In this document: piece after piece, positions 53,059 to 61,824 of the stretch
Position numbering within the stretch: the first letter of the stretch is position 1
Layout of the letters: every line of letters begins with the position of its first letter
Source: Verrucomicrobiota bacterium
GTDB taxonomy: Bacteria; Verrucomicrobiota; Verrucomicrobiia; Opitutales; Opitutaceae
Direction: 5' to 3'
Assembly (NCBI GenBank): GCA_023391285.1
Contig: JAEWBF010000097.1
Span: forward strand, 58,445 to 122,444
DNA: 64,000 nucleotides
Program-made: the position numbers and the translations under genes
Notes under the pieces: generated by a model
Told to the model about the DNA's origin: nothing
Databases searched by the model: none
The model's input: only the letters and a program-made list of their open reading frames with translations

Positions 53059-54231
53059 ATGAATCCAAGGGAACCACTTGCTGGTAGAATCGTGTTTCGT
53101 ATGCATTGCACCCCCGATTATCGCATCGGGTTGTATACGACGCTTCTGAATCAGGGTGTCAGATTTTCCGTTGTATCTGGTGCGTCGTCTTTTTCAGGAA
53201 CCATAGCCGACGCGATCAACGGCCAACCTTGGGCGGTGCGAAAGAAGAATGTATTCCTGCTGGGGCGTAGGTTGCTGTGGCTTGAGGGATGGGCAAATGA
53301 GGTGAAATCTGGTGATGTCGCGATTCTGACATGGAATCCGAGGATTATATCATTCTGGCGTGATTTGATCATCTGTAGGGCCAAGCGGGTGCCGGTATTG
53401 CTGTGGGGGCATGCCTGGGGACGGGGGGGGCCTGGCGGTGTTGCATGCAGATTTAGGCACTGGTTTGCGCGGCGAGCGAGGGGAGTGATCTGCTATACGG
53501 AATCTCAGCTTGAGTTTACGAAGAGAATGAATCCTGGCCTTGCTGCAGTTGCAGCACCAAATGCTTGCCTATTTCGCGCAGACTGCGGAGTGAGCGGCGA
53601 GGAGGCGACACGTGATGCAATCATCTATGTGGGTAGGCTTGTTGTCAGGAAGAAGGTTGACCTTTTGCTCGAAGGCTTCGCGGCTGCAAGAGCCCAAAAT
53701 CCTGATTTCCATGCACGTCTAGTAATCGTGGGGGATGGTCCTGAGCGATCGAACCTCGCGGAGCGCGCGAAGGCCCTGCAGGTCGCTGAGAACGTCTCAT
53801 GGCTAGGGCACCAAACGGGGATTGCGGTTTTGCGGGCAGCTTATGGACGAGCTTTCGTGAGTGTTTCGCCCGGCTATGCCGGGTTGTCGTTAACCCAGAG
53901 TTTCGCATTGGGTGTTCCGGCTCTCATTGCCCGAGATGAACCGCATTCTCCGGAAATTGAAGCTGCACAGGAAGGTGTTAACGCGCATTTTTTCCGTTCT
54001 AACGATGCGCGTGATCTTGCATGTAAGCTGCTCAGAGCTTGGCAAGACTGGCGAGGAATCGAACAGAAGCGGCGCGAATTGGCTGCCTGGACTGGCGAAA
54101 CATACTCATTTGAGAAGATGGCCGAACGAGTTGTCGAACTCGCTGATTTCGTTCGCGGTCTCGGCACATCGAACCGGCGATCTTCCATGCCGACTTCTGG
54201 TCCCGCCATACCGGCTCCACGCGAAAGATGA
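53059..54231 (+). CDS. Glycosyltransferase, GT4-like
   Basis: A 390-residue GT-B enzyme. The C-terminal domain has IIYVGRLVVRKKVDLLLEGF, RLVIVGDGPERSNL and SPGYAGLSLTQSFALGVPAL, where the usual E-x7-E pair is partly lost (G-Y-A-G in place of the first Glu context). A short GHAWGRGGPG loop is seen near 115. It probably adds one sugar to the repeat unit. Confidence 0.82.
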   Translation: MNPREPLAGRIVFRMHCTPDYRIGLYTTLLNQGVRFSVVSGASSFSGTIADAINGQPWAVRKKNVFLLGRRLLWLEGWANEVKSGDVAILTWNPRIISFWRDLIICRAKRVPVLLWGHAWGRGGPGGVACRFRHWFARRARGVICYTESQLEFTKRMNPGLAAVAAPNACLFRADCGVSGEEATRDAIIYVGRLVVRKKVDLLLEGFAAARAQNPDFHARLVIVGDGPERSNLAERAKALQVAENVSWLGHQTGIAVLRAAYGRAFVSVSPGYAGLSLTQSFALGVPALIARDEPHSPEIEAAQEGVNAHFFRSNDARDLACKLLRAWQDWRGIEQKRRELAAWTGETYSFEKMAERVVELADFVRGLGTSNRRSSMPTSGPAIPAPRER

Positions 54232-54337
54232 TCGTTGCGGCAATTGTTGGCGACGCGGCACTTTTGGGGTCCGGAATACGACCGAGATCTTTCTCCAGTT
54301 TCTCTGCCTGCTTATAGTCACTCAGCACCGACTACCT

Positions 54338-55693
54338 GTGTTGCACTTCATCGGTATTATCGCATTTGTTTTCTTGTTAGCATCATTTTGGCGGACTTGG
54401 GACCGTCGCGCTGGATACCTGCCGCCATCAATGATCTTCATCATTGGTTTCGCGCTTATCTGGAATCCACTGTCGTTTTTTCCAATAGAAAGAACGCATC
54501 TTGAGCACGTCAAGATCGGGGAGGATGTTCAGCTTCGCTTCACAATTTGCTACGCGCTGATGTGCGTGACCCTAGCGATTTTTCGACTAGTAATCTATAA
54601 AGAGCTGCGATGGGATATCCCTCGTGGCGGGGGTGTTGCACTGACGCAGACAACCGAGAATGACTTACGAGACGACGCGAAGCTTGTTGTCCTAGGCGTA
54701 ATCGTTCTAGCCGTCTTTGCCTCGGTGTTTCTGTCTTCTTCAGAGTATAGGGCCTATCTCGTAAATATATACGATTATGTTAGGGGCGGATCGCTTATAT
54801 CATACGGTGAATATCGTAGAGGAACACACTTCGCCGGGTTCGTGATGACGAATTTGCACGTTCGTGCAGCATCGATATTCTACATTTTGTTCGCTGTTTG
54901 GATCCTGCTGGCTGTCAAGCGCCGGTCGTGGGCACTGCCGTTATGTGTGTTGGCATTCGCCTCGTTTGTCGTCGGCGGCGCCTCGTTCAAGAAAGCACCT
55001 TACGTCTTTTATTTGGTTTCTGCGTTTGGAGTCAGCTATTACTTCCTGCGGGCCAAGGGAATGCAGGTCCGAAGGCTTCTTCCGTTGGTCTTTGCCGCGG
55101 TATTGGCTGGATCCATACTGATGGTGTCACTTTATATTATTCAATATAGAGACAACGAGTCAGTTACGGCTATGAGGTCATTGGAGACCGCATATTTCCG
55201 TATCTTCCATGCTATACCAGGTGCATTTAAGCTCTATTGCGAACTTTATCCAGAGGCGTATGACTTCACATTTGGCCGGTCCATTGGCCTACTTCAGCCA
55301 ATTTTGGGTTATGCTGAGCAGCCCTATTCTCTAGTGCCTGCGCATTATGGCGCGGGAAGGACAACATTCCCCGGAGGCTATATTTCTTATGCCTATGCAG
55401 ATTTCGGCTATGTTGGTGTGATTATTTACTCCGCTTTATTGATGGTGGTCCTTACGGTGTTGGATCGGTTTGTAGCAGGTGTCGTGAAGCGAGAGGTGAA
55501 GATTGTAGCCATCGTGTGCCTGGGGCTTAGCGCACTTTCTGTGCATACGTTGCCATTGTCGACTGCGCTGCTCACTGGTGGTCTAGCGCTTTCTCCAGTT
55601 CTCGTGCACCTGATGGACTGTGCTTTTCGCCATCCAAGATTACGGCAGCGCGCATATCCATTCGGTCGCGCGGCAAAAACGAGGCTGGGCTGA
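54338..55693 (+). CDS. Putative oligosaccharide polymerase (Wzy-like)
   Basis: About 451 residues with ten or more membrane helices and a large periplasmic loop (RSIGLLQPILGYAEQPYSLV and PAHYGAGRTTFPGGYISYAY near 340-385) as in Wzy/O-antigen polymerases. The start is uncertain: the open frame runs back into the glycosyltransferase gene, and GTG at 54338 is the first fair start that opens directly with a helix (LHFIGIIAFVFLLASFW). Polymerases share little sequence, so the call rests on topology and position beside flippase and transferases. Confidence 0.65.
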   Translation: MLHFIGIIAFVFLLASFWRTWDRRAGYLPPSMIFIIGFALIWNPLSFFPIERTHLEHVKIGEDVQLRFTICYALMCVTLAIFRLVIYKELRWDIPRGGGVALTQTTENDLRDDAKLVVLGVIVLAVFASVFLSSSEYRAYLVNIYDYVRGGSLISYGEYRRGTHFAGFVMTNLHVRAASIFYILFAVWILLAVKRRSWALPLCVLAFASFVVGGASFKKAPYVFYLVSAFGVSYYFLRAKGMQVRRLLPLVFAAVLAGSILMVSLYIIQYRDNESVTAMRSLETAYFRIFHAIPGAFKLYCELYPEAYDFTFGRSIGLLQPILGYAEQPYSLVPAHYGAGRTTFPGGYISYAYADFGYVGVIIYSALLMVVLTVLDRFVAGVVKREVKIVAIVCLGLSALSVHTLPLSTALLTGGLALSPVLVHLMDCAFRHPRLRQRAYPFGRAAKTRLG

Positions 55694-55851
55694 ATAGCAG
55701 TGTGGACGTGCTGATTTTACAGGTGCTATATTGAAAGATCGCTTTTCTGTGAAAACAAAACAGCTGCTTTGCCACGGCCTTTGCGAGCTTCAATCGTATG
55801 ATTAGGTCGGGTTTTGGTGTGCGTAATCACACTGTCAACGCTTGACTAATT

Positions 55852-56934
55852 ATGTTTAGAAGATCTTGTAGCATTCTTATTATCGGGCATATGCCACCCC
55901 CGATTACGGGGGAGAACATCTGTCGGTCTAGATTGTGTGATCAGCTGATCGAGAACGCCGGACATGTGATCAACGCACGTCGCTTTGATAGGGAAGCCTG
56001 GGTGGGAGAGACGAAAGCTGTGATTGTGCTTCCAGGCCAGAGCTGGCGCGGCACGGTGGCAGATGTCTTGCTTACTGTTGTTTGGGGATGGCGTGGAATT
56101 CCTGTTTATTGGTATTTCCACAACCGCTCGTGGCGGCGGTTTGCTGCAGTGCCCGCATTTGTTTGGAATCGGGTCGCCTCGATCCGGCCGGTGATGATCA
56201 CGGGCGATCTGCACAAGGTTTTTGCGAGGAAAGGGATGAAGTCATTCCTTTTGCGGAACGCACCAGAGCCTTTGTTCCAGGCCGCAAGCGAACCCAAAAG
56301 CTTCAAGAAACGCTTGGTTTATGTCGGGAGGATTTGCCGCTCGAAGGGATTTTACGCCGCAATTGAGGTGTTCCAGAAGCTCTACGACCTGGACGAGCAA
56401 TGGACGTTCGATGTCTACGGTTCAGGTGACGACGTGTCTGAGATGCTCGCCCCATATGGCCGCGCTGTCACCTTGCATGGCTGGACCAATGGGGAGCAGA
56501 AGCGCGCAGGATATCAAGCCGGAGGGATTGTGTTGTTCCCAAGCCAGTATCGGAATGAGACATCCCCGATGGTGATCATTGAGGCACTTTCGCAAGGGGT
56601 GCCGATTGTTGCGTATGATGTCGGCGGGATTGCGGAGATGCTGAGGAATGGTCGCCGCATGGGGGGCCTCGCGCTCAGAAAGTCGGATCAGAACGTTGAT
56701 GGGATTATCGCGGGAATCCATATGATTGCGCAGCACTACGAAAGCTATTCGCGCGACGCGCTGACACTATTTACTGAGTTGTTCGGCCCCGAGCGATATG
56801 CACGACAAGTGACGGAGCTTTTCTCGGAGTTCCTCCCCCAAAGAGCGGCGCCGCCTGTTTCTCGGGAAGGTTTGCTGGCACCGACTGCGATAGTGGCTGA
56901 TTCGGCGATGAAGGTGTCTTCACGGACAAGATAA
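55852..56934 (+). CDS. Glycosyltransferase, GT4 family
   Basis: A 360-residue GT-B enzyme. ILIIGHMPPPITGENICRSRL is the N-terminal loop, and KRLVYVGRICRSKGFYAAIE, TFDVYGSGDDVSEM and NETSPMVIIEALSQGVPIVA form the donor domain with the E-x7-E-like pair. A 158-base gap before it (55694-55851) shows no gene and may hold a promoter. Confidence 0.88.
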   Translation: MFRRSCSILIIGHMPPPITGENICRSRLCDQLIENAGHVINARRFDREAWVGETKAVIVLPGQSWRGTVADVLLTVVWGWRGIPVYWYFHNRSWRRFAAVPAFVWNRVASIRPVMITGDLHKVFARKGMKSFLLRNAPEPLFQAASEPKSFKKRLVYVGRICRSKGFYAAIEVFQKLYDLDEQWTFDVYGSGDDVSEMLAPYGRAVTLHGWTNGEQKRAGYQAGGIVLFPSQYRNETSPMVIIEALSQGVPIVAYDVGGIAEMLRNGRRMGGLALRKSDQNVDGIIAGIHMIAQHYESYSRDALTLFTELFGPERYARQVTELFSEFLPQRAAPPVSREGLLAPTAIVADSAMKVSSRTR

Positions 56935-56975
56935 AGACGTCTTTCGGAAAGCCGAGAAGGATCATCGCAACGCTG

Positions 56976-58043
56976 ATGGTCAGATCAGAAAGCTCTTCGC
57001 CAAGCGCGCTGACGGCTGCCACTCGCCTACAAGTCGTAGACGACGCTAAAGGGGCGCTCATCGTTCTTGTCGTGCTGGGCCATTTTCTAGCGACGTTTTC
57101 CGGTTGGGAAGATGCGTCTGCGAAACATGCTTTAGCAGCGATATACCTGTTTCATATGCCCGGCTTTGTGTTTCTTGCCGGGATAACAGCTACTTTGGAA
57201 CGCAGAATCAGGCGGGCCTGCTCGCTAATTCTTATTCTAGTAACCTTCCAAATTCTGTATGCGGCACCCCACGTCGTCCTAGAGGGGGCGTATCCTACTG
57301 ACATACTGAGGCCGTTCTGGATTTTATGGTTTTTGCTGTCGTTGGTTTTTTGGAATTTGTCCCTGCCTTTGATCGAGAGAGTTAAGGGGGCATTGTGGTG
57401 GTCTTCGGCTCTAGCGATCGCTTGTGGCTTGTTATCCTTTTTGGATTATAGGCTCAGCGCAGGCCGGACTTTTGCGTTTCTCCCCTTCTTTGTTTGGGGG
57501 TATCTCCACGGGAGGAAGACTCTGGAGGTGGTAAGCAGAGTAGGATTTTCGGCGAAGCCGTTGCTATTGTTTCTGCTGGCCTTGGCTGGATGGGGATTCT
57601 CTTTGTCAGATTTGAACCACCGGTGGCTACACGGTGCTCTGGGCTTTAACACGTTGAATGCCGCACCCGTAGCAGGGTTGCTTATTCGACTTCTTCTGCT
57701 TGTTGTAAGCGGTGTTTGCTTACTTGCCTTTTTAGGCGTGATTGGCGGCCAAAAGCGTTCGGGTCTGTTGTCGATGATCGGGCGTAGAAGCCTAGCGATT
57801 TATTTGTTTCATGGGTTCTTCGTAATCGTGATAAATAAAGTGTCTTCCGGGGTGGAGATGGGAAGCGGATCGCTTTTCATGATTTCGATATCAGCAACGG
57901 CGTTCACTGTCGCGATTCTGGCTCATCCTTGGTGGACCATCCTTGTCAAGGACTACTCTGAGCGAGTCACCACCTATATATGGGATAATGTTAGGCTCTC
58001 GATCCGTCATGTATACGGCCGGGCGGGAGGTTTGGATCGGTAA
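56976..58043 (+). CDS. Membrane acyltransferase, acyltransferase-3 family
   Basis: A 355-residue protein with about ten helices. DDAKGALIVLVVLGHFLATF with the conserved His, and YLFHMPGFVFLAGITA, are marks of the OafA/WecH type, which transfer acetyl or other acyl groups to sugars. It ends two bases before the VanZ-like gene. Confidence 0.85.
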   Translation: MVRSESSSPSALTAATRLQVVDDAKGALIVLVVLGHFLATFSGWEDASAKHALAAIYLFHMPGFVFLAGITATLERRIRRACSLILILVTFQILYAAPHVVLEGAYPTDILRPFWILWFLLSLVFWNLSLPLIERVKGALWWSSALAIACGLLSFLDYRLSAGRTFAFLPFFVWGYLHGRKTLEVVSRVGFSAKPLLLFLLALAGWGFSLSDLNHRWLHGALGFNTLNAAPVAGLLIRLLLLVVSGVCLLAFLGVIGGQKRSGLLSMIGRRSLAIYLFHGFFVIVINKVSSGVEMGSGSLFMISISATAFTVAILAHPWWTILVKDYSERVTTYIWDNVRLSIRHVYGRAGGLDR

Positions 58044-58045
58044 AG

Positions 58046-58810
58046 ATGTGTTCGGATGGAGGGAAGGGATATCCAGAGCTCATGAGATGGACTTTACATC
58101 TAACGATGTTTAGTAGGGGGGGAGTTGCCGCTCTTGTAGCGGCGGTTTCGTTCTTCGCGCTGCGATCCTCGCCGCGGTTGATGGAAATTCCGTGGCTGCC
58201 GTATTGGTTGTCGTCGTGGGCGGATGACTACGGGGTGGGGAGGAACGTTCTCGCGTTCGGGGTGGTGGGACTCGCCGCTTTCGCGGCATCAGCCGCTCAG
58301 CCCGGGGCGGGACAAAGGACCAAACCAGAGAAAGAGACGGAGCCGAGAGGCGTAGATGGTCACACCGCAGGTGTGGCCCTGGAGCGAAGCGGAAGGGCGA
58401 CTGACGCCGGGTGCCCGAGGGGCGGCGGAGGGAGCAAAGATTGGGTGTCGAAATCTGACTTGGAAACCGGCAGGCAGGAGAAAGAGAAAGATAAAGAGAA
58501 CGAGAACGATGTCGGGGCGCGGACGCAGTTTTGGACGTTTGTAGCTCTCTGCGTCTTTGCTACGGGACTTGAAGTCGCGCAGCTGTGGATCCCCGGACGG
58601 TGGTTCGATTGGAAGGATATTGTCGCGAGCCTAGGCGGCATCGCTATCGCGTGGGTCGTCGTGCGGCTCGCACGACTTGGTTTTGAGTTTTGGGTTCTGA
58701 GTTTTGGGTTGAAGAGCGTCGCAACGCCACCGAACGCAGTCGCTACGGGAGGGAACGGAGAAGATGGTGAAGGAGCGCAGAGGCGGGTGTTGGAGGATGT
58801 TGCGGCATGA
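58046..58810 (+). CDS. VanZ-like membrane protein carrying in-frame repeat insertions
   Basis: A 254-residue protein. Helices at about 27-40, 66-84, 162-180 and 192-208 and EVAQLWIPGRWFDWKDIVAS (176-195) identify a VanZ-like fold. Between the second and third helices, residues 97-130 (ETEPRGVDGHTAGVALERSG and beyond) are encoded by the dispersed element at 58336-58433, followed by a charged KEKDKENEN linker. Near the C-terminus residues 212-221 (GFEFWVLSFG) come from a four-unit heptad array. Without the insertions the protein would have the usual VanZ size of about 130-150 residues. It may be functional with an oversized loop. Confidence 0.75.
   Translation: MCSDGGKGYPELMRWTLHLTMFSRGGVAALVAAVSFFALRSSPRLMEIPWLPYWLSSWADDYGVGRNVLAFGVVGLAAFAASAAQPGAGQRTKPEKETEPRGVDGHTAGVALERSGRATDAGCPRGGGGSKDWVSKSDLETGRQEKEKDKENENDVGARTQFWTFVALCVFATGLEVAQLWIPGRWFDWKDIVASLGGIAIAWVVVRLARLGFEFWVLSFGLKSVATPPNAVATGGNGEDGEGAQRRVLEDVAA
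58336..58433 (+). repeat. About 100-bp dispersed element, copy C, inside the VanZ-like gene
   Basis: Starts GACGGAGCCGAGAGGCG and contains CACCGCAGGTGTGGCCCTGG, AGCGAAGCGGAAGGGCGACT and GGGGCGGCGGAGGGAGC. Very close to copy D at 62353; translated in the same frame both give RTAGxALERSGRATDAG-like peptides (HTAGVALERSGRATDAG here). Confidence 0.85.
58681..58708. repeat. Four-unit heptad array inside the VanZ-like gene
   Basis: Words TTTTGAG, TTTTGGG, TTCTGAG and TTTTGGG, exactly 28 bases. Confidence 0.8.
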
Positions 58811-59082
58811 TGCGGTCGTAGTAGGACAACGGACGACGGGACTACGGACTGCGGGCGGGCAGACGCTGACACGCTGAAAAGCTGAAACGCTGAAACGCTG
58901 AAACGCTGAAATCTGAAAGTCTGAATGCAGCGGGCCACTGACTACGGACGACGGGACCATGGAGCCCGCTGCGCGGAGTTGAGGGTTGAGAGTTGAGCGT
59001 TGAGAGACGGAGCCCGCGGGGGCAGGGCGTTTTCGAACCGAGTGCGAAACGAGGGACAACGGGACGTTGCCGACGTGGCGCG
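58811..59082. repeat. Mixed word-repeat tract
   Basis: No gene seen. It has GGACNACG-type words (from 58833), six octamers of the ACGCTGAA type (58863-58910), more CGGACGACGGGACC words near 58945, and the four-unit heptad array TTGAGGG, TTGAGAG, TTGAGCG, TTGAGAG at 58979-59006 followed by ACGGAG. Confidence 0.8.
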
Positions 59083-59266
59083 CGATCAGGCGAGGACTCC
59101 GTTCTCTTCGTTTCCTTCTGTAGAAAAAAGGATCGGGAAGCATCCGGCGTCGCCGGATTGACGCGCGTAGCGCGGGCGCGTCGTCGCACGCGGAGATTCG
59201 CCGCGTGTGACGTTCAGTCATCCGTGTCCATTCGTGTCCATCCGTGGTTGAAATCAGGGACTACGG
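59083..59266 (+). repeat. Structured repeat block, copy 1
   Basis: About 184 bases that recur at 60515-60698 and 62590-62776. It contains three potential stem-loops: ATCCGGC with GCCGGAT (59142-59158), GACGCGC with GCGCGTC just after, and CACGCGG with CCGCGTG around AGATTCG. It ends in CATCCGTGTC-type decamers and GGTTGAAATCAGGGACTACGG. Confidence 0.85.
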
Positions 59267-59297
59267 GGCAACGGACAACGGACCACGGCAACAGAAG

Positions 59298-59340
59298 GAT
59301 TGAACCGCGAAGGGGCGCGAATGCACGCGAAGGCAGAGGG
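59298..59340. repeat. Ten-base-word array
   Basis: Words GAACCGCGAA, GGGGCGCGAA and TGCACGCGAA in a row, then GGCAGAGG. A looser relative (ACCACAGAGGCGCGGAGACA) lies at about 60207. The rest of 59341-59490 shows no gene that I can support. Confidence 0.6.
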
Positions 59341-59520
59341 CGGGGCGACGGACTACCGGACAATGGACCGCTGGCGTATTCTGACTTTAGGATGCTATCT
59401 ACACTTTATTCCCTTGTTGCCTTCTGTCGAAATGGTCTGGGCGAGGAAGTCGCGGCGTAAAGCCGTGCTGCAGGACCGGGGGTCCTCAAAGCAAGGAGAG
59501 ATGATGACTGAACGCGGCAA

Positions 59521-59853
59521 ATGAAGCTTCCCTTCAAAGCTGTTATCGCCCGGGAGAAGGTGACCGATTATCTTCTCGTTCGACAGGTTCGCAGCGATAA
59601 GTCCGCCTTTCTCGCGAAAGGTGGATTCACTTCAGCCAATCCGGAGCTCCTTATGGTCGCAATCCGAAGCCTGCTCGTAAACGATGCGACGCAAGTCGAC
59701 GAGAACGAGTTCGGCCGCTACTTCGAGATCGTCGGTGTCCTTGTCGGCTCGGGCGGTGTGGCCCTGCGGGTGAAAACCGTCTGGATGACCGAGCACTTGT
59801 CAGGAGTTACAAAGTTCATCACCTTGATCCCGGTCGAAACACTCCGCCCATGA
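59521..59853 (+). CDS. DUF6883-like small protein
   Basis: A 110-residue soluble protein. AREKVTDYLLVRQVRSDKSA followed by FLAKGGF and a final VWMTEHLSGVTKFITLIP fits the DUF6883 pattern (YLL...K..FL...GF ... VRTVW...TxYP), whose members are often found in toxin or polymorphic-effector settings. The start overlaps a six- or seven-codon mini-frame (ATGATG at 59501, stop TGA 59522-59524) that follows AAGGAGAG, so translation may be handed over from a leader. It overlaps the next gene by four bases (ATGA). Confidence 0.65.
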   Translation: MKLPFKAVIAREKVTDYLLVRQVRSDKSAFLAKGGFTSANPELLMVAIRSLLVNDATQVDENEFGRYFEIVGVLVGSGGVALRVKTVWMTEHLSGVTKFITLIPVETLRP

Positions 59854-60089
59854 CGTTCCCTCTCTACATCGATGTGGCCCTGGCTCGCGACCTCCCAGAG
59901 CGGCGTTTACGGCGTGGCGACTTGGTGCGGCTGGTTGACCGTCACGTGGCGTCCGACGGAAAAGAGGGCTATTCGGCCGAACTGCTCGGCGCAAAAGGCC
60001 AGACGCTCGCTGTGATCGCGATTCCTGCCGATGCGGTCGAAGCGCTTCGAGACGACGAGGTTCTGAGCGTGCGGGCGATCGCGAGTTAG
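59850..60089 (+). CDS. DUF4926-like small protein
   Basis: A 79-residue protein with YIDVALARDLPERRLRRGDL and VRLVDRH, then YSAELLGAKGQTLAVIAIP, the SH3-like DUF4926 pattern. It is translationally coupled to the DUF6883-like gene. The two families are repeatedly seen side by side, which hints at a toxin-antitoxin or effector-immunity pair, with this one as the likely partner protein. Function unproven. Confidence 0.65.
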   Translation: MTFPLYIDVALARDLPERRLRRGDLVRLVDRHVASDGKEGYSAELLGAKGQTLAVIAIPADAVEALRDDEVLSVRAIAS

Positions 60090-60203
60090 CGGCGGTGGGA
60101 GATCGTCCATGGACGATCAGATGGAGGACGGCTCATTCGATCTCCGTTCGCTTCGTTTCCTTCTGTGCCAGTGGGAGCCGAGCTTAGAGCAGGAGGTGGG
60201 GTT

Positions 60204-60460
60204 TTGAACCACAGAGGCGCGGAGACACGGAGGAGGCGGAGGCGGCGGAGCCGCGCGGTGAGGCGCTGAACCGGTGGGACGGTGAAACGGTTGCTTCGGA
60301 CGCTTCGGAGAAGCGTCCCTACCATTGTGGTCTTCCCGATCTTTGCGGTTAAAAATAATCGCGGCGTAAAGCGGGCACGGACCAGGTGACAACGGACCAC
60401 GGGACTACGGACGACGGGACCGCTGCGCGGAGTTGAGCGTTGAGGGGTGAGAGTTGAGAG
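60204..60460. repeat. Mixed word-repeat tract
   Basis: No gene seen in 60090-60813. Includes the loose decamer tract at 60204-60235, a TTTGCGGTTAAAAATAATCG string (60340-60360) that recurs with changes at 62241, GGACNACG words near 60390-60420, and the four-unit heptad array TTGAGCG, TTGAGGG, GTGAGAG, TTGAGAG at 60433-60460. Confidence 0.7.
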
Positions 60461-60698
60461 ACGGAGTCGAAAACGCGTGGACAGTGCGGTGGGCAACGGA
60501 CGTTCGGAAGGCGTGCGATCAGGCGAGGACTCCGTTCTCTCCGTTACCTTCTGTAGGAAAAAGGATGGGGAAGCATCCGGCATCGCCGGATTGACGCGCG
60601 TAGCGCGGGCGCGTCGTCGCACGCGGAGATTCGCCGCGTGTGACGTTGATTCATCCGTGTCCATTCGTGTCCATCCGTGGTTGAAATCAGGGACTACG
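60461..60698 (+). repeat. Structured repeat block, copy 2
   Basis: Near identical to copy 3 over its whole length of about 240 bases, from ACGGAGTCGAAAACGCGTGG to GGTTGAAATCAGGGACTACG; shares the last 184 bases with copy 1. The first stem differs from copy 1 only in the loop (ATC for GTC). Confidence 0.9.
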
Positions 60699-60813
60699 AG
60701 ACTACGGACCTCGCAGAGCGGCTCACCGGGGCGGGCTGTTTCGCCCTACCGAGCGCGAGCAAGCTCGCGGCCTACGGTTTAGGTCCACTGATCACCGACC
60801 ACTCACCACTGAA

Positions 60814-61410
60814 ATGACTTTGTCACTCGCCTTGATACTGCACTGGGCGGTCGGGATCCCGGCGCTATTGCTGTTGTTTTATCCGATCGATGCGCTGCTG
60901 CCGGCAGGTGTGCAGGCGCGCACGTATGAAGAGGTGCTCGCGAAACGGAAGGAAGTCGGTCTGCGGCCTTGGCGTTGGCAGGTGCTGTGGTTGCTCGAGC
61001 CCGTGCGAGCTGCGGCGGCGGCGTGGGTGTTTCAACAGGTGCTCGAATCGAATACCGAAACGGCGCGGCCGCAGGCGCTCGGGATCGCTCTCGCGTGCGG
61101 CGTGATTCTGCAGTTGTGGACGAAACGCGAGCCGCTTACCGCGTGGGCGCCGGTAGGTTTTTGCACGGGATTGTTGTTCGTGGTGCTGCCGTGGCCTTAT
61201 GCGCTGGCGGCCATCGTCTGCAGTGCGGCGGGTGTGTGGTGGATGCGCACATGGAGCGCATTCTTTTTGGCCGGAGCGATCGTGCTGGCGGCTATGGCGA
61301 TCTATCCGCCGGTGCGCGCGGGCGCGGCGCTTGGCGCGTGGTTGTGGGTTTTGCCGCTGGTCGCGCGGGTGCTGTTTCAGTGCCGGTTGGTGATGCCGAG
61401 CCGCGTGTGA
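60814..61410 (+). CDS. Hypothetical multi-pass membrane protein
   Basis: A 198-residue protein with about five helices (for example WAVGIPALLLLFYPIDALLP at the N-terminus and PVGFCTGLLFVVLPWPYALA further on). A cytosolic loop RTYEEVLAKRKEVGLRPWRW is the most distinctive part. I know no family. High-GC codon use matches the host rather than the AT-rich EPS core. It stands alone between repeat tracts. Confidence 0.7.
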   Translation: MTLSLALILHWAVGIPALLLLFYPIDALLPAGVQARTYEEVLAKRKEVGLRPWRWQVLWLLEPVRAAAAAWVFQQVLESNTETARPQALGIALACGVILQLWTKREPLTAWAPVGFCTGLLFVVLPWPYALAAIVCSAAGVWWMRTWSAFFLAGAIVLAAMAIYPPVRAGAALGAWLWVLPLVARVLFQCRLVMPSRV

Positions 61411-61424
61411 CGCGGCGATCGCGC

Positions 61425-61452
61425 GGGGCAGGGGGCATGGGGCAAGGGGCAG
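61425..61452. repeat. Four-unit heptad array
   Basis: Words GGGGCAG, GGGGCAT, GGGGCAA and GGGGCAG, exactly 28 bases, 15 bases past the membrane-protein stop. Confidence 0.8.
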
Positions 61453-61625
61453 GAAACGGGGACATCGTGGACGAGGAGACAACGGGACGACAGGACCACG
61501 GACTACGGGAGGCCGGGGTGCGGAGTTGAGGGTTTTGCGATGAGGGATGAGGCGAGGAAAGGCTTGGAGAGGTGGGCGCCGCGGACGTCTTGCGTTCGGC
61601 CCGCAGTCGCGCCACTTTCAGGCCC

Positions 61626-61823
61626 ATGATTTTTGCCGAAATCAAACCGCAGATCGAGCAGTTGCCACATGACGAGATGGTGAAGGCGCTGGCATTTCTG
61701 AAGAGCCGGTTGCGGGCTGATAATTCTGGCAACAAGGCGGAACTCGACCGTCTTCATCGGGAAGTTGAGGAGGGGAAAAAGGTGGATTGGGAAACGCTGA
61801 AGCGGCAACTCGGGTTGGCTTAG
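61626..61823 (+). CDS. Putative antitoxin
   Basis: A 65-residue protein: MIFAEIKPQIEQLPHDEMVK, then a helical LKSRLRADNSGNKAELDRLH and a VDWETLKRQLGL tail. Size, helical N-terminus and a disordered linker fit the antitoxin of a type II module. The ATG at 61626 is used; the upstream extension is unsupported. It is one base from the toxin gene. Confidence 0.65.
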   Translation: MIFAEIKPQIEQLPHDEMVKALAFLKSRLRADNSGNKAELDRLHREVEEGKKVDWETLKRQLGLA

Positions 61824-61824
61824 C

